A DNA stretch of 64,000 nucleotides from Pectobacterium betavasculorum (GTDB lineage Bacteria; Pseudomonadota; Gammaproteobacteria; Enterobacterales; Enterobacteriaceae): positions 1 to 64,000 of the forward strand of contig NZ_JQHM01000002.1 of assembly GCF_000749845.1 (NCBI RefSeq). Reading direction: 5' to 3'. Positions 44,632 through 55,811 of the stretch are shown piece by piece. Position numbers and translations under genes: made by a program. The notes below the pieces were generated by a model. That model had not been told where the DNA came from and ran no database searches. It saw only the letters and a program-made list of their open reading frames with translations. Every line of letters starts with the position of its first letter. Position 1 is the stretch's first letter.

Positions 44632-45966
44632 TTATTTTTCCCACGTAATGTGCCACACAGGCCGATTTTCTTTGGCCTGACCTTCTCGTGTGACGAATCG
44701 CCCTACGGCTGTAATCAGTTGATCGTTGTAGAATACCAATGGCGTTCTATCGCGCCACCAGGGCGGAACGCCCAGCTCCTGCCAAAGTTTCTTGATTTGC
44801 CGACCATGTGCTCTGCCAACAATATGAACGGTTCCACGGGTCGAAAAGCGAATACTCACCGCCTCACTATTTTCCGGCGTGCGAACGGCTACCCCGCGAT
44901 CGGCAAGCTGTAGCGTTCCCAGATTATCAGGTAACGTCAACGGGCATCGCGTCGGTTGCCATGGCAGAACACAGTCTTTGAGCGATGGCATCAGCGGCAG
45001 ATAATAGAGATGCTGACGAAAACGGCGAACCTGCATCTGATTCAGTTGCAATACCGGTTCCGCATCCTGACGGCTCGTTGCGACTTCATCCCAGAGTCGT
45101 TGTAGCTGTTCACGCGCAGGCATAGCTGCTCCTTGCTGCGCTAGCCAGCGCCGCAGTAGTGCAAAACGCCGCACCGGGCTTAGCGGCACAAGCCCCTCAA
45201 TGCTCAACGCCCCATCCGACTGGCATAGCGTCTGTAATGATTCCTCCAACAACTCATCAAGCAGTTGCTCCTGCTCGGCACAAAGCTGGGCGCTACGTGC
45301 CACGGCAGAGGGGAAGTGCGGCCAGCGCTGCGTCAATCGCGGTAAGATCTGACGACGTAGAAAATTACGATCGAAGCGTTCATCCTGGTTACTGTCGTCT
45401 TCAATCCAGTGAAGCTGATTCCGCTGCGCGTAAGTTTCCAGTTCAAGGCGAGAAACACCTAACAACGGACGAACTAAACGATGATGGCCGAAGACGCTGT
45501 TAGCCGCCATCGCAGACAATCCGGCAGGCCCGCTGCCGCGTTTAAGCGCCAGTAAAAAGGTTTCGCTCTGATCATCAAGGTGCTGCGCCGTCAGCAGAGT
45601 TTCTCCCTCTTGCAGATGCGTTTGCAGCGCCTGATAGCGCGCGGCTCTGGCTGCGGCTTCAATGCCGCCGTTCTGTGCCTCAACCATCACTGCCAGCGAG
45701 GTAAACGGCACCTGCCAGCGCTCACACTGCTGACGACAATGTTCAGCCCAGCTATCTGCCAGCGGATTTAAGCCATGATGTATATAAGCAGCACGAATAG
45801 TCAGCCCCGAACGCTGACGTACAGCCACCAGCAGATGTAATAACACGCTGGAATCCAGACCACCACTGTAGGCCAGCAAGATCGATCCGCATCCGCTTAT
45901 GTGCTTAAAGATCGTCTGGAGCAATCCATCATCAGGCTTGGTGCGGTCCACGGCATCAGATCTCAT
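44632..45966 (-). CDS. tilS: tRNA(Ile)-lysidine synthetase
   Basis: This enzyme adds lysine to C34 of tRNA-Ile(CAU), changing both codon reading and charging, and is essential. It has 444 residues. The N-type ATP-pyrophosphatase loop AYSGGLDSSVLLHLL lies near residue 34. HLDDQSETFLLALKRGSGP and IEDDSNQDERFDRNFLR follow, then the C-terminal tRNA-binding domains (VRRFALLRRWL; GRAHGRQIKKLWQELGVPPW). Its start overlaps the end of the VOC-family gene by 11 bases. Confidence 0.96.
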   Translation of the reverse strand: MRSDAVDRTKPDDGLLQTIFKHISGCGSILLAYSGGLDSSVLLHLLVAVRQRSGLTIRAAYIHHGLNPLADSWAEHCRQQCERWQVPFTSLAVMVEAQNGGIEAAARAARYQALQTHLQEGETLLTAQHLDDQSETFLLALKRGSGPAGLSAMAANSVFGHHRLVRPLLGVSRLELETYAQRNQLHWIEDDSNQDERFDRNFLRRQILPRLTQRWPHFPSAVARSAQLCAEQEQLLDELLEESLQTLCQSDGALSIEGLVPLSPVRRFALLRRWLAQQGAAMPAREQLQRLWDEVATSRQDAEPVLQLNQMQVRRFRQHLYYLPLMPSLKDCVLPWQPTRCPLTLPDNLGTLQLADRGVAVRTPENSEAVSIRFSTRGTVHIVGRAHGRQIKKLWQELGVPPWWRDRTPLVFYNDQLITAVGRFVTREGQAKENRPVWHITWEK

Positions 45967-46345
45967 ACAGTTCTAAAGGCAGGCCGTCGGGATCGGAGAA
46001 AAAGGTAAAGCGTTGCTGCGTTTCAGGATCGATCCGTACGGATTCACAAATGACGCCATCCTGTGCCAGTGAGGCAACAGCCTGTTCTACATCAGCCACA
46101 GCAAAAGCCAGATGACGCAGTCCGCAAGCCTCCGGCCTACTGACACGCGCAGGCGGATGAGGGAAAGAAAATAGCTCAATGGTGTAACGTCCATTCAGCG
46201 AGAGATCCCCTTTCCACGACTGCCGCTCGGCACGATAGACCTCATTGTTCAACGTAAACCCCAGCACGCCACAATAAAATGCCTTGCTGCGTTCATAGTC
46301 AGAGGCAATCACCGCAATGTGGTGTACATCGAGCAATTTCAGCAT
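45956..46345 (-). CDS. yaeR: VOC-family metalloprotein YaeR
   Basis: This 129-residue protein of the glyoxalase/vicinal-oxygen-chelate superfamily has the N-half LLDVHHIAVIASDYERSKAFY and the C-half CGLRHLAFAVADVEQAV, ending FFSDPDGLPLELYE. The metal-binding His and Glu positions of the fold are present (HHIAV, HLAF, ELYE). Activity is unknown; it is not the classical glyoxalase I. It is upstream of tilS and overlaps it, as in other enterobacteria. Confidence 0.92.
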   Translation of the reverse strand: MLKLLDVHHIAVIASDYERSKAFYCGVLGFTLNNEVYRAERQSWKGDLSLNGRYTIELFSFPHPPARVSRPEACGLRHLAFAVADVEQAVASLAQDGVICESVRIDPETQQRFTFFSDPDGLPLELYEI

Positions 46346-46364
46346 GATTCAAACCTCATAGCAA

Positions 46365-46396
46365 AAAATCCGTTGTCATTCCTGACAACGGATTTT
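46365..46396 (-). terminator. terminator after accA
   Basis: On the minus strand the perfect 14-bp stem AAAATCCGTTGTCA/TGACAACGGATTTT (loop GGAA) ends in TTTTTT. It closes the long unit ending in accA. Confidence 0.92.
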
Positions 46397-46455
46397 CAGA
46401 GTAACGCCAGAATAGACTAATTGATAATATGGCAATCAATCAGACAATCACGTCA

Positions 46456-46506
46456 TCAGCAGTAACCACTGTGCGTTAGCAGTAACCCCGAGCGTTAGCA
46501 GTAACC
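46456..46506. repeat. triplicated 19-20 base segment at the accA stop codon
   Basis: T(T/C)AGCAGTAACC occurs at 46456, 46476 and 46495. On the minus strand this is GGTTACTGCTAA, the last codons and stop of accA, followed by two further copies in the 3' untranslated part. Confidence 0.65.
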
Positions 46507-47454
46507 ATAGTTCATCAAGCGCTGATAACGGCGGTTCAGCAGTTCTTCTTCGCTCAGACCATCGAGGTCAAGCAGATCGGCCAGCAACTGCGCTTTCAGT
46601 GACTCCGCCATTACCGGAACGTTACGGTGCGCCGACCCCAGCGGTTCAGGGATCACGGTATCGATCAGTTTCAGCTCTTTCAGACGCGGCGCAATGATCC
46701 CCATCGCTTCAGCCGCCAGCGGTGCCTTATCGGCACTCTTCCACAGGATGGACGCGCAGCCTTCAGGTGAAATAACCGAGTAAGTGCTGTACTGCAACAT
46801 GTTGACCTTGTCACCTACGCCGATAGCTAATGCACCACCGGAACCACCTTCACCGATAACGGTACAGATGATCGGTACACGCAGCGTCGACATTTCACGC
46901 AGGTTGCGCGCGATAGCCTCAGACTGACCGCGTTCTTCTGCGCCAACGCCCGGATAAGCTCCCGGCGTGTCGATAAAGGTGATGATCGGCATCCTGAAAC
47001 GATCGGCCATTTCCATCAGGCGCAGCGCTTTGCGATACCCTTCTGGAGCAGGCATGCCGAAATTACGGCGAATCTTTTCTTTGGTTTCACGACCTTTCTG
47101 ATGACCAATGATCATCACCGGACGTCCATCCAAACGGGCAATCCCGCCGACAATTGCTTTATCATCGGCATAGGCACGATCGCCAGCCAATTCATCAAAA
47201 TCGGTAAAAATGTGCTTAATATAATCAAGCGTATAAGGACGTTGCGGATGGCGTGCTAATTGCGCAACCTGCCAGGCGCCCAAATCGGCGAAGATTTTAC
47301 GCGTCAGTTCAACGCTCTTCTCACGCAGGCGCTGGACTTCCTCGTCCAGATTAATATCCAATTTTTCGTCTTGACGGCTGACTGCGGTCAGCGAGTCAAT
47401 TTTCGCTTCCAACTCTGCAATCGGCTGCTCAAAATCAAGAAAATTCAGACTCAT
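46495..47454 (-). CDS. accA: acetyl-CoA carboxylase carboxyltransferase subunit alpha
   Basis: With AccD this subunit forms the carboxyltransferase that makes malonyl-CoA, the first step of fatty acid synthesis. It has 319 residues, as in E. coli, starting [60 protein letters not shown] and [13 protein letters not shown] form the CoA and biotin sites. It is last in the minus-strand run, 12 bases after dnaE, and its stop codon lies in a short triplication. Confidence 0.97.
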   Translation of the reverse strand: MSLNFLDFEQPIAELEAKIDSLTAVSRQDEKLDINLDEEVQRLREKSVELTRKIFADLGAWQVAQLARHPQRPYTLDYIKHIFTDFDELAGDRAYADDKAIVGGIARLDGRPVMIIGHQKGRETKEKIRRNFGMPAPEGYRKALRLMEMADRFRMPIITFIDTPGAYPGVGAEERGQSEAIARNLREMSTLRVPIICTVIGEGGSGGALAIGVGDKVNMLQYSTYSVISPEGCASILWKSADKAPLAAEAMGIIAPRLKELKLIDTVIPEPLGSAHRNVPVMAESLKAQLLADLLDLDGLSEEELLNRRYQRLMNYGYC

Positions 47455-47466
47455 AGTATTCCTATA

Positions 47467-50400
47467 TTAGTCAAATTCCAGTTCCACCTGCTCATTACCC
47501 ACTAATGTGCGCAGCTCGTTCAGTAGCGCATCGGCGGGCGTTACACGCCATGCTGCGCCGAAACGTAGTCGGGCGCGCGCATCTTCACGCTGGTAATAGA
47601 GATGCACTGGGATCGTCCCCGATCGATGGGGTTCCAACGATTGGCGGAGACGGTTTAATAGCTGGTCATCAATTTGCCTGTCAGTCAGCGAGATAGCAAG
47701 CCCGCGCGCGTATTTTTCCCGCGCTTCACTGATATCCATTAACTCTCGGACGGTCATTTTAAGCCCGCCGCTGAAGTCATCAAAGCTGACCTGTCCACTG
47801 GCGATAAGGATACGGTCTTTCTCAAGTAAATGCTGATATTTTTCCAATGCATCGGTAAACAGCATAATCTCAAGCCGACCGGAGCGATCGTCCAATGTAC
47901 AGACGCCAATACGGTTGCCCCGCTTGGTTACCATGACGCGAGCCGCCAACACCAGCCCAACGGCAGTGGTCATTTTACCCCGATCCGTCGGGTGCATATC
48001 TTTTAAACGTACGCCACCGGCATAGCGTTCAATTTCCTTAATATATTGCGTGATCGGGTGGCCGGTCAGGTACAGCCCCAGCGTCTCCCGCTCACCATCC
48101 AATACGACCTGCTCAGGCCACGGTGGCACGGTACTGTAGGATTGCTCGACCTGCTCAGGCGCATCGGCCAGCACGCCGAACATATCCACCTGACCAATCG
48201 CTTCTGCTTTAGCATGCTGATCGGCAGCTTTCAGCGCATCGGCCAATGAGTTCATCAGCGCAGCGCGATGCGGCCCCAGTCGGTCAAACGCCCCGGACAT
48301 AATCAGCTTTTCCAGCACGCGGCGGTTCAGCTTTTTAATATCAGTTCGCGCACAGAGGTCAAACAGCTCTCTAAAATAGCCGCCTTGATTACGCGCTTCG
48401 ATAATTGCTTCAATTGGGCCTTCACCGACACCTTTTATCGCGCCGATGCCGTAAACAATCTCGCCATCGTCGTTAACGTGGAAGTGATAAAGTCCGCTGT
48501 TGATGTCCGGAGGCAGGATTTTTAATCCCATTCGCCAGCATTCATCAACCAGCCCGACGACTTTATCCGTGTTGTCCATATCGGCCGTCATCACCGCCGC
48601 CATGAACTCCGCAGGATAGTGCGCTTTCAGCCACAGCGTTTGGTAAGACACCAGCGCATAGGCAGCGGAGTGCGATTTATTAAAGCCGTAACCGGCGAAT
48701 TTTTCCACCAGGTCAAAAATCTTAACCGCCAGCTCACCGTTCACGCCGCGCGATTTAGCACCATCTTCAAAACCACCACGCTGCTTCGCCATCTCGACCG
48801 GGTTCTTTTTCCCCATTGCGCGACGCAACATGTCCGCACCGCCCAGCGTATACCCCGCCAGCACCTGTGCGATCTGCATGACCTGTTCCTGATAGAGGAT
48901 GATACCGTAGGTCGGCTCCAACACGGGCTTAAGTGATTCGTGCTGCCATTCGATATCAGGATACGAAATCGCTTCACGACCGTGCTTACGGTCGATGAAG
49001 TTATCCACCATGCCGGATTGCAGCGGACCGGGACGGAACAGCGCCACCAGTGCGATCATATCTTCAAAGCAGTCGGGCTTTAGACGCTTGATCAGGTCTT
49101 TCATGCCGCGCGATTCAAGCTGGAATACCGCTGTGGTTTCCGAGCGTTGCAGCATATCGAAACTTTTCTTATCGTCGAGCGGAATGGCCGCAATATCAAT
49201 CGGTTCCTGACCTTGCTTCGCGCGACGGGCGTTAATCATCCCCAGCGCCCAGTCGATGATAGTCAACGTACGCAGGCCAAGGAAGTCAAACTTCACCAGC
49301 CCGGCATATTCCACGTCGTTCTTATCGAACTGGGTAACTGGATGGTTCCCTTCCGCATCGCAATACAACGGCGCGAAATCGGTAATCTTGGTGGGGGATA
49401 TCACCACCCCCCCCGCATGCTTACCGGCGTTACGCGTTACCCCTTCAAGCTTGCGTGCCATATCGATGAGTGCCTTAACTTCCTCATCGGCTTCATAAAT
49501 TTCCGGCAGTTGCGGTTCAGCAGCAAAGGCTTTTTCCAGCGTCATTCCCGGATCGGGCGGCACCAGCTTTGAAATACGATCGACAAACCCATACGGGTGC
49601 CCGAGCACGCGCCCTACGTCACGAATAACCGCTTTCGCCGCCATCGTACCGAAGGTGATAATCTGCGATACCGCATCACGCCCGTACATTTCCGCGACGT
49701 GATCGATGACCTTGTCGCGTTTTTCCATACAGAAATCAACGTCAAAGTCAGGCATGGAGACACGTTCAGGGTTAAGGAAACGTTCGAACAGCAAGTCGAA
49801 TTCCAGCGGATCCAGATCGGTAATTTTCAGCGCGTAAGCGACTAACGAGCCCGCACCAGAACCACGCCCCGGCCCAACAGGCACATCGTTATCCTTCGAC
49901 CACTGAATAAACTCCATGACGATCAGGAAGTAGCCGGGGAACCCCATCTGGTTGATTACGCCGAGTTCAATATCAAGACGCTCATCATATTCAGGCCGAC
50001 GCGCGGCACGCACTTCCGGGTCGGGGAATAGAAATTCGAGACGCTCTTCCAGCCCCTTTTTCGAGCACTCAACCAGAAAATCTTCCGTGGTCATGTCGCC
50101 CGTCGGGAACTGCGGCAGGAAATATTCACCCAAGCGGATCGTTACGTTACAGCGTTTGGCAATTTCAACGCTGTTAGTCAGCGCCTCGGGAATGTCAGCA
50201 AACAGCTCGCACATTTCCTCTTCCGAGCGCATGTACTGCTGTGGGCTGTAATTACGCGGGCGTTTGGGATCGTCAAGCGTGTAGCCATCGTGAATGGCCA
50301 CGCGAATTTCGTGAGCGTCAAAATCATCGGTGCTGATGAAACACACTTCATTGGTTGCCACCACGGGCACCCCGTGCTTCGTTGCCAATTCAACGGCGGC

Positions 50401-50949
50401 GTGCAAATAGCTTTCTTCATCGGGGCGGGACGTGCGGATCAATTCCAGATAGTAACGCTGGGGGAAGTGTTCCTGATAAAAGGCCAGACACTGTTCGGCC
50501 TGCGCCTGATTGCCACGCAGCAAAAATCGACCGACATCACCTCGGCGACCACCAGACAGCAGAATCAGCCCTTCCTGATGATCAATCAACCAATCGCGGT
50601 CAATCGTCGGCCCAGACGCGCCATAACCACGTTGATAAGCATGAGAAATCAGCAGCGTGAGATTCTGGTAGCCTTCATTGTTCATGGCCAGCACAGTAAG
50701 GTGTGCGAGTTCATCCCCTAATTCATCGCTTTCGACATAGAAGTCAGCGCCGATAATAGGCTTGATGCCCGCGCCATGCGCACCGCCATAGAATTTAACC
50801 AGCCCACACAGGTTGGTAAAATCGGTAATCGCCAGCGCTGGCATACCGAGCGCCGCTGCTTTTTTTACCAGCGGACCGACTTTGGCCAGCCCATCGATCA
50901 TGGAATAGTCACTGTGAACACGCAGGTGAACAAAACGTGGTTCGGCCAT
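47467..50949 (-). CDS. dnaE: DNA polymerase III subunit alpha
   Basis: This is the replicative polymerase catalytic subunit. It has 1160 residues, identical in length to E. coli DnaE. The N-terminal PHP domain ([19 protein letters not shown]) precedes the polymerase core with metal ligands in [13 protein letters not shown] and [26 protein letters not shown] and [12 protein letters not shown]. The C-terminal OB fold and tau-binding region end NEQVELEFD. It lies between rnhB and accA in the standard enterobacterial order. Confidence 0.97.
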   Translation of the reverse strand: MAEPRFVHLRVHSDYSMIDGLAKVGPLVKKAAALGMPALAITDFTNLCGLVKFYGGAHGAGIKPIIGADFYVESDELGDELAHLTVLAMNNEGYQNLTLLISHAYQRGYGASGPTIDRDWLIDHQEGLILLSGGRRGDVGRFLLRGNQAQAEQCLAFYQEHFPQRYYLELIRTSRPDEESYLHAAVELATKHGVPVVATNEVCFISTDDFDAHEIRVAIHDGYTLDDPKRPRNYSPQQYMRSEEEMCELFADIPEALTNSVEIAKRCNVTIRLGEYFLPQFPTGDMTTEDFLVECSKKGLEERLEFLFPDPEVRAARRPEYDERLDIELGVINQMGFPGYFLIVMEFIQWSKDNDVPVGPGRGSGAGSLVAYALKITDLDPLEFDLLFERFLNPERVSMPDFDVDFCMEKRDKVIDHVAEMYGRDAVSQIITFGTMAAKAVIRDVGRVLGHPYGFVDRISKLVPPDPGMTLEKAFAAEPQLPEIYEADEEVKALIDMARKLEGVTRNAGKHAGGVVISPTKITDFAPLYCDAEGNHPVTQFDKNDVEYAGLVKFDFLGLRTLTIIDWALGMINARRAKQGQEPIDIAAIPLDDKKSFDMLQRSETTAVFQLESRGMKDLIKRLKPDCFEDMIALVALFRPGPLQSGMVDNFIDRKHGREAISYPDIEWQHESLKPVLEPTYGIILYQEQVMQIAQVLAGYTLGGADMLRRAMGKKNPVEMAKQRGGFEDGAKSRGVNGELAVKIFDLVEKFAGYGFNKSHSAAYALVSYQTLWLKAHYPAEFMAAVMTADMDNTDKVVGLVDECWRMGLKILPPDINSGLYHFHVNDDGEIVYGIGAIKGVGEGPIEAIIEARNQGGYFRELFDLCARTDIKKLNRRVLEKLIMSGAFDRLGPHRAALMNSLADALKAADQHAKAEAIGQVDMFGVLADAPEQVEQSYSTVPPWPEQVVLDGERETLGLYLTGHPITQYIKEIERYAGGVRLKDMHPTDRGKMTTAVGLVLAARVMVTKRGNRIGVCTLDDRSGRLEIMLFTDALEKYQHLLEKDRILIASGQVSFDDFSGGLKMTVRELMDISEAREKYARGLAISLTDRQIDDQLLNRLRQSLEPHRSGTIPVHLYYQREDARARLRFGAAWRVTPADALLNELRTLVGNEQVELEFD

Positions 50950-51025
50950 CTCCAGATCCCAGAATTTATCGATTAGTCAGCGTTGCAATAGTGATATCAC
51001 AACACAGAGAGTTAATGATGATGTT

Positions 51026-51622
51026 TTACGCCAGCCCTAACACACGCCTGACTGGCGCGAAGCTCCGGCGGTGAAACTCTGTAGCGCCCAGTGCAGCCAG
51101 TTTCTCCAGATGAAAAGCCGTTGGATAGCCTTTGTGTTGGGCAAAACCGTAGGCGGGGAAGCGTTGATCCAACTCGACCATCTCACGATCGCGAGTCACT
51201 TTCGCCATAATCGAGGCCGCGCTAATTTCTGCTACGCGGCTATCCCCTTTAACGACCGCCTGCGCGGGCATCAGCAATGCCGGACACCGATTGCCGTCAA
51301 TAAGAACAAAATCAGGCACAATAGCCAAGCCAGCCACCGCACGCTGCATCGCTAACATCGTAGCATGCAGGATATTCAGTTGGTCAATCTCTTCCGGTTC
51401 CGCACGGCCAAGGCTCCACGCCAGCGCCTTCTCTTTGATTTCATCATAGAGCGCCAGCCGACGTTTTTCACTCAGCAGTTTGGAATCCGCCAACCCAACA
51501 ATTGGCCGAGTCGGGTCAAGAATCACCGCAGCCGTTACGACTGCGCCAACCAGAGGACCACGGCCCACTTCATCAACGCCAGCGATGCAGGTCGCCTGCG
51601 GGTAAATAAATATTTCACTCAT
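51026..51622 (-). CDS. rnhB: ribonuclease HII
   Basis: This enzyme nicks RNA-DNA hybrids and starts removal of misincorporated ribonucleotides. It has 198 residues. The metal-binding residues are in [16 protein letters not shown] (Asp and Glu), FVLIDGN and the later VTRDREM segment. The length matches E. coli. It follows lpxB by 21 bases and precedes dnaE. Confidence 0.96.
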   Translation of the reverse strand: MSEIFIYPQATCIAGVDEVGRGPLVGAVVTAAVILDPTRPIVGLADSKLLSEKRRLALYDEIKEKALAWSLGRAEPEEIDQLNILHATMLAMQRAVAGLAIVPDFVLIDGNRCPALLMPAQAVVKGDSRVAEISAASIMAKVTRDREMVELDQRFPAYGFAQHKGYPTAFHLEKLAALGATEFHRRSFAPVRRVLGLA

Positions 51623-51643
51623 AGTTTTATTAACATGTTTTTA

Positions 51644-52795
51644 TTAACGAGGCGTTACTAATTCCAGTACTGCCTGAGCGGCCTGCTCATCGGCGTTACA
51701 GCGAATCTGCTGATGCAAATCCACAAATGTTGCAAGCAGCTCAGCCGTTTTTTGGGTATCGCTAAAGAGCGGCAGTAACGCAGCAGCTAACTTATCTGGC
51801 GTACAGTCGGTCTGTAGTAATTCGGTTACCAGCTCGCGCCCAGCCAGCAAATTCGGCAGCGACACCCACGGTGTTTTGACCAAGCGCTGCGCCAGCCAGA
51901 AGGTGAAAGGCTTCATACGATAACCCACAACCATCGGACATTTCGCTAGCATGCACTCCAGCGCTGCCGTACCGGATGCCAATAACGCCGCATCACTGGC
52001 AATCATGGCTTCACGCGCTTGCCCATCCAGCAGATGCACACGCAGATCGGGTGCCACACTACTTTTTATCCGCTCGAACTGTTCACGTCGCTTACTGTTC
52101 ACCAGCGGAACAACGATTTCCAGATCGGGAAAATGCTGACGCAGTAGAACAGCCGTATTGAGAAAATCTGCACTAAGCATTTCAACTTCTGCACCACGGC
52201 TGCCCGGCAGCAGTGCCAGGCAATGCGCATCGGGCGCAATGCCCAGCGTGGCACGGGCGGCCAGTTTATCGGGATGTAGCGGCATCGCATCGGCCATCGT
52301 ATGGCCGATAAAACGGCAAGGTACATTGAAACGATCGTAAAACGCTTTTTCAAAAGGCAAGAAAGCTAGCACCAGATTGGTCGCTTTACCTATTTTGAAA
52401 ACGCGTTTTTGACGCCATGCCCACACGGACGGGCTGACATAGTGAATAGTATTGATACCGCGCTTCTTGAGGTTGCCCTCCAGCGTGATATTAAAATCGG
52501 GTGCATCAATGCCCACGAAGACATCGGGCTGAAGTTCGCTAAAGCGCTGGGTTAAATCCCGCCGGATTTTTAGCAAACGAGGAAGCCGTTCGAGCACTTC
52601 AACAATGCCCATAACGGCCAACTCTTCCATCTCGTACCAGGCTTCACAGCCTTCAGCCTGCATACGCGGCCCAGCAACGCCGACAAAACGGGCATCGGGC
52701 ACCTTTTCTTTTAGCGCTCGGATCAGACCTGCGCCAAGGATGTCGCCGGAAGTTTCCCCGGCGATCAGCCCAATAGTCAAAGGACGTGATGACAT
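51644..52795 (-). CDS. lpxB: lipid-A-disaccharide synthase
   Basis: This peripheral inner-membrane glycosyltransferase (GT19) condenses UDP-2,3-diacylglucosamine with lipid X. It has 383 residues, with [22 protein letters not shown] at the N-terminus, [17 protein letters not shown] and [13 protein letters not shown]. It starts three bases after lpxA, so it is coupled with the other lipid A genes. Confidence 0.96.
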   Translation of the reverse strand: MSSRPLTIGLIAGETSGDILGAGLIRALKEKVPDARFVGVAGPRMQAEGCEAWYEMEELAVMGIVEVLERLPRLLKIRRDLTQRFSELQPDVFVGIDAPDFNITLEGNLKKRGINTIHYVSPSVWAWRQKRVFKIGKATNLVLAFLPFEKAFYDRFNVPCRFIGHTMADAMPLHPDKLAARATLGIAPDAHCLALLPGSRGAEVEMLSADFLNTAVLLRQHFPDLEIVVPLVNSKRREQFERIKSSVAPDLRVHLLDGQAREAMIASDAALLASGTAALECMLAKCPMVVGYRMKPFTFWLAQRLVKTPWVSLPNLLAGRELVTELLQTDCTPDKLAAALLPLFSDTQKTAELLATFVDLHQQIRCNADEQAAQAVLELVTPR

Positions 52796-52798
52796 AGA

Positions 52799-53587
52799 TT
52801 AACGAATGATACCGCGAGTAGAACGGGCAAAGAAATCGGTAAACGCCTGCACCGCCGGGTGTTCAGCCGCCAGTGCATCAATTTCCGGTTTCACTTCGTC
52901 CAGCGTTTTACCGCTACGGTAGAGCAGCTTGTAGGCGTTACGGATCGCGTGCAGCGTTTCTTTTTCGAATCCACGACGCTTCAGACCTTCAATGTTCAGG
53001 CCAAATGGCGTGGCATGGTTACCTTGAGCGATAACATACGGCGGCACGTCTTGCACCACACCAGAGCACCCGCCTACCATGACATGGGCACCGATAATGC
53101 AGAACTGGTGCACAGCCGTCATCCCACCGATAATCGCAAAATCATCGACGGAGACATGGCCGCCCAGAGTAGCGTTATTCGCCAGAATACAGCGATTGCC
53201 CACGACGCAGTCGTGCGCGACATGCGTGTTGATCATCAACAGGTTATCGCTACCGACTTTAGTCAACCCTCCGCCCTGCGCTGTGCCCCGATGAATAGTG
53301 GCGCTTTCACGGATACGGTTACGATCGCCAATCTCAACGCGGGTCGGTTCCCCTGCATATTTAAGATCCTGATTCACTTCACCAATTGACGTGAACTGAT
53401 AGATTTCGTTGTCGCGACCAATTTTAGTGACGCCATTGACGACGACATGCGATTTCAGCACCGTCCCTGCACCGATCTCAACCTGAGAACCGATATAGCA
53501 GAAAGGACCAATATGAACACCAGCACCAATAATGGCACCGTCTTCAACAATCGAACTAGGATGAATAAAGGCGGTTTGATCAATCAC
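52799..53587 (-). CDS. lpxA: UDP-GlcNAc O-acyltransferase
   Basis: This is the first enzyme of lipid A synthesis, adding 3-hydroxyacyl from ACP to UDP-GlcNAc; it is a trimer of left-handed beta-helices. It has 262 residues from GTG 53587, where the family begins ([10 protein letters not shown]); an in-frame start further upstream lies inside fabZ. Hexapeptide repeats run through [19 protein letters not shown], and the catalytic His is in [13 protein letters not shown]. It follows the fabZ stop by four bases. Confidence 0.95.
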   Translation of the reverse strand: MIDQTAFIHPSSIVEDGAIIGAGVHIGPFCYIGSQVEIGAGTVLKSHVVVNGVTKIGRDNEIYQFTSIGEVNQDLKYAGEPTRVEIGDRNRIRESATIHRGTAQGGGLTKVGSDNLLMINTHVAHDCVVGNRCILANNATLGGHVSVDDFAIIGGMTAVHQFCIIGAHVMVGGCSGVVQDVPPYVIAQGNHATPFGLNIEGLKRRGFEKETLHAIRNAYKLLYRSGKTLDEVKPEIDALAAEHPAVQAFTDFFARSTRGIIR

Positions 53588-53591
53588 GTTA

Positions 53592-54047
53592 TCAGGACTC
53601 CCGACGGCGAGCACACATCATTGACGCTTCACAGGCCACTTCGCCATCAACTTTGGCAACACCTTTAAAGCGCGCAACGCCACGACGCTCTTTAATGAAT
53701 TCAACTTCAAGGATCATTTGATCGCCTGGCTGCACGGGGCGCTTAAAGCGCGCTTCGTCCACAGCGGCGAAATAGTACAGCTCACCCGGCTCCAGTTTAC
53801 CGACGCTTTTGAACGCCAGAATACCCGTAGCCTGAGCCATTGCTTCCAGAATCAGAACGCCAGGAAAAATCGGTTTTCCCGGGAAATGTCCCTGAAAGAA
53901 GGGTTCGTTGAAAGAAACGTTTTTCACCGCCCGCAGAAACTTCCCTTCTTCAAAATCCAGTACCCGATCAACCAGCAAAAACGGGAAACGGTGCGGTAAT
54001 AATTCTAAAATCTCTTCAATGTTCAGAGTATGAGTGTCAGTAGTCAA
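53592..54047 (-). CDS. fabZ: 3-hydroxyacyl-ACP dehydratase
   Basis: This enzyme dehydrates 3-hydroxyacyl-ACP in fatty acid elongation and competes with LpxA for substrate. It has 151 residues from the TTG at 54047, preceded by AGGAAGAG; E. coli fabZ also starts at TTG with the same sequence context. Upstream ATGs would add 42 unrelated residues. The hot-dog fold has the catalytic His in [14 protein letters not shown] and Glu in [13 protein letters not shown]. It lies between lpxD and lpxA. Confidence 0.95.
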   Translation of the reverse strand: MTTDTHTLNIEEILELLPHRFPFLLVDRVLDFEEGKFLRAVKNVSFNEPFFQGHFPGKPIFPGVLILEAMAQATGILAFKSVGKLEPGELYYFAAVDEARFKRPVQPGDQMILEVEFIKERRGVARFKGVAKVDGEVACEASMMCARRRES

Positions 54048-54147
54048 AATACTCTTCCTGTCCATAAAAACTGATGCCATCAACAACACGGCCTGCGCAG
54101 ACCCTAAATAGGTATCTTCAGGCAGGCCGCAAATAAAACGCGAGTGA

Positions 54148-55170
54148 TTAAACGTTATCGACTTTTCGTTCAACGGCTTTTAACCGTTTGCTTATCTCAT
54201 CAATATTCATCACCAGCGCTGCAGTTTTGCGCCACACTTTATTGGGTTGCAAAGGAATGCCCGAAGAGTATACCCCAGGTTCAGTGATTGGTCGCATGAC
54301 CATACCCATTCCCGTTACCGTCACTTTATCGCAGATCTCCATGTGCCCGTTAATCACGCTGGCACCGCCGATCATGCAATAACGACCGATTTTCAAGCTC
54401 CCCGCCATAATAACGCCACCGGCTACCGCGGTATTGTCGCCAATCACGACGTTGTGCGCAATCTGACATTGGTTATCAATGATAACACCATTGCCAATGA
54501 CAGTATCATCCAGCGCACCACGATCGATGGTGGTGCTCGCGCCTATCTCAACGCGATCGCCAATTCTGACCGTTCCCAACTGCGGGATCTTCACCCAGTT
54601 ACCACGATCGTTGGCATAGCCAAAGCCGTCAGAACCGATCACCGTTCCAGACTGGATCAGACAATGTTCACCAAGCTCAACGCGGTGATAAATCGTTACA
54701 TTTGCCCATAAACGGGTACCGGCACCAATGCGGGCATCTTTACCAATAAAACAGCCTGGGCCGATGACAACACCATCTCCTAACTGCGCACCAGACTCGA
54801 TGACGGCATTTGCACCAACGGACACCTGCTGGCCCAGAATTGCATCGGGAGCAATCACTGCGCTCGGCGCAATATCAGTGGCCGGTTGTGGCGTCGTATC
54901 CAGTAGCTGTGCCATGCGAGCATAGGTAAGGTAAGGATTTTTCACTACCAGCGCAGCAACCTGACAGTAAGGTAAATCCGCTTCCGTCAGCACGACCGCA
55001 GACGCTTGCGTCCCGGCCAGTTGCTCACGGTAACGACTGTCGGAAAGAAACGTAATTTGCCCAGTTTTTGCCGAATGCATAGAAGCAACACCGGTGATGA
55101 CGATATCGCCATCACCGTGTAATTGTGCATCCAACTGTTGAGCTAACGCGTCCAGTCGAATTGAATACAT
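54148..55170 (-). CDS. lpxD: UDP-3-O-(3-hydroxyacyl)glucosamine N-acyltransferase
   Basis: This is the third step of lipid A synthesis. It has 340 residues. The N-terminal uridine-binding domain ([20 protein letters not shown]) is followed by a hexapeptide-repeat beta-helix with the catalytic His in [17 protein letters not shown]. The C-terminal helix ends AVERKVDNV. It starts three bases after skp. Confidence 0.96.
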   Translation of the reverse strand: MYSIRLDALAQQLDAQLHGDGDIVITGVASMHSAKTGQITFLSDSRYREQLAGTQASAVVLTEADLPYCQVAALVVKNPYLTYARMAQLLDTTPQPATDIAPSAVIAPDAILGQQVSVGANAVIESGAQLGDGVVIGPGCFIGKDARIGAGTRLWANVTIYHRVELGEHCLIQSGTVIGSDGFGYANDRGNWVKIPQLGTVRIGDRVEIGASTTIDRGALDDTVIGNGVIIDNQCQIAHNVVIGDNTAVAGGVIMAGSLKIGRYCMIGGASVINGHMEICDKVTVTGMGMVMRPITEPGVYSSGIPLQPNKVWRKTAALVMNIDEISKRLKAVERKVDNV

Positions 55171-55173
55171 GGT

Positions 55174-55671
55174 TTATTTAACCTGTTTCAGCACATCGGC
55201 TGTAATGTCTTTGGCATTGGCGACATACGCAACAGCGTTAGCGTCAATCACGACATCATAACCTTCTTTGGTTGCAACGGATTTTACTGCATCCTGAATA
55301 CGGCTCAGGATTTTGTTGCGTTCTTCAGTCTGACGACGACGGTTGTCCTGCTCAAAAGCCTGCGCTTTCGTAGAGAACTGCTCGCGCTGCGCCATGACGT
55401 CTTTTTCCATTTTGCTGCGTTCGCTCGCTTTCATGGTAGAGCCATCACGCTGCAACTTCTGCATCTTGGTCTGTAAGGCGTTTTCCATCGATTGCAGTTC
55501 AGAAGCACGACCTTTGAACTCATTTTCCAACTGTTTGCCAACGGTTTCACGCTGCGGCAGCTGTTGGAAAATGCTGGAAACGTTAACAACGGCAATCTTG
55601 TCAGCAGCCTGAACGCTGGCTGAAGCAGCCAATGCTAAACCGAGGCCTGCGGCACATAACCACTTTTTCAC
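55174..55671 (-). CDS. skp: periplasmic chaperone Skp (OmpH)
   Basis: This trimeric chaperone holds unfolded outer membrane proteins for BamA. It has 165 residues. The signal peptide is 1-22, ending ASVQA. A basic coiled-coil body ([40 protein letters not shown]) and the C-terminal beta segment TADVLKQVK match Skp. It lies directly after bamA on the minus strand with a 140-base gap. Confidence 0.96.
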   Translation of the reverse strand: MKKWLCAAGLGLALAASASVQAADKIAVVNVSSIFQQLPQRETVGKQLENEFKGRASELQSMENALQTKMQKLQRDGSTMKASERSKMEKDVMAQREQFSTKAQAFEQDNRRRQTEERNKILSRIQDAVKSVATKEGYDVVIDANAVAYVANAKDITADVLKQVK

Positions 55672-55811
55672 TATAAACTCCTCAACCTAACCTAAATTTG
55701 TGTCTTAACACTTTAATGATGAGCATCGCGTCATGGCGTAAGCTGTTTTCCAGCATTCATGCCGATGAGCAGCGATGCGACATTCCCTGCATACGACCTA
55801 CGGACGTCACA

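Noticed and set aside
54048-54173. Upstream extension of fabZ to an ATG at 54173
   Set aside because: It would add 42 residues absent from the family; the TTG at 54047 has a strong ribosome site and gives the standard 151 residues.
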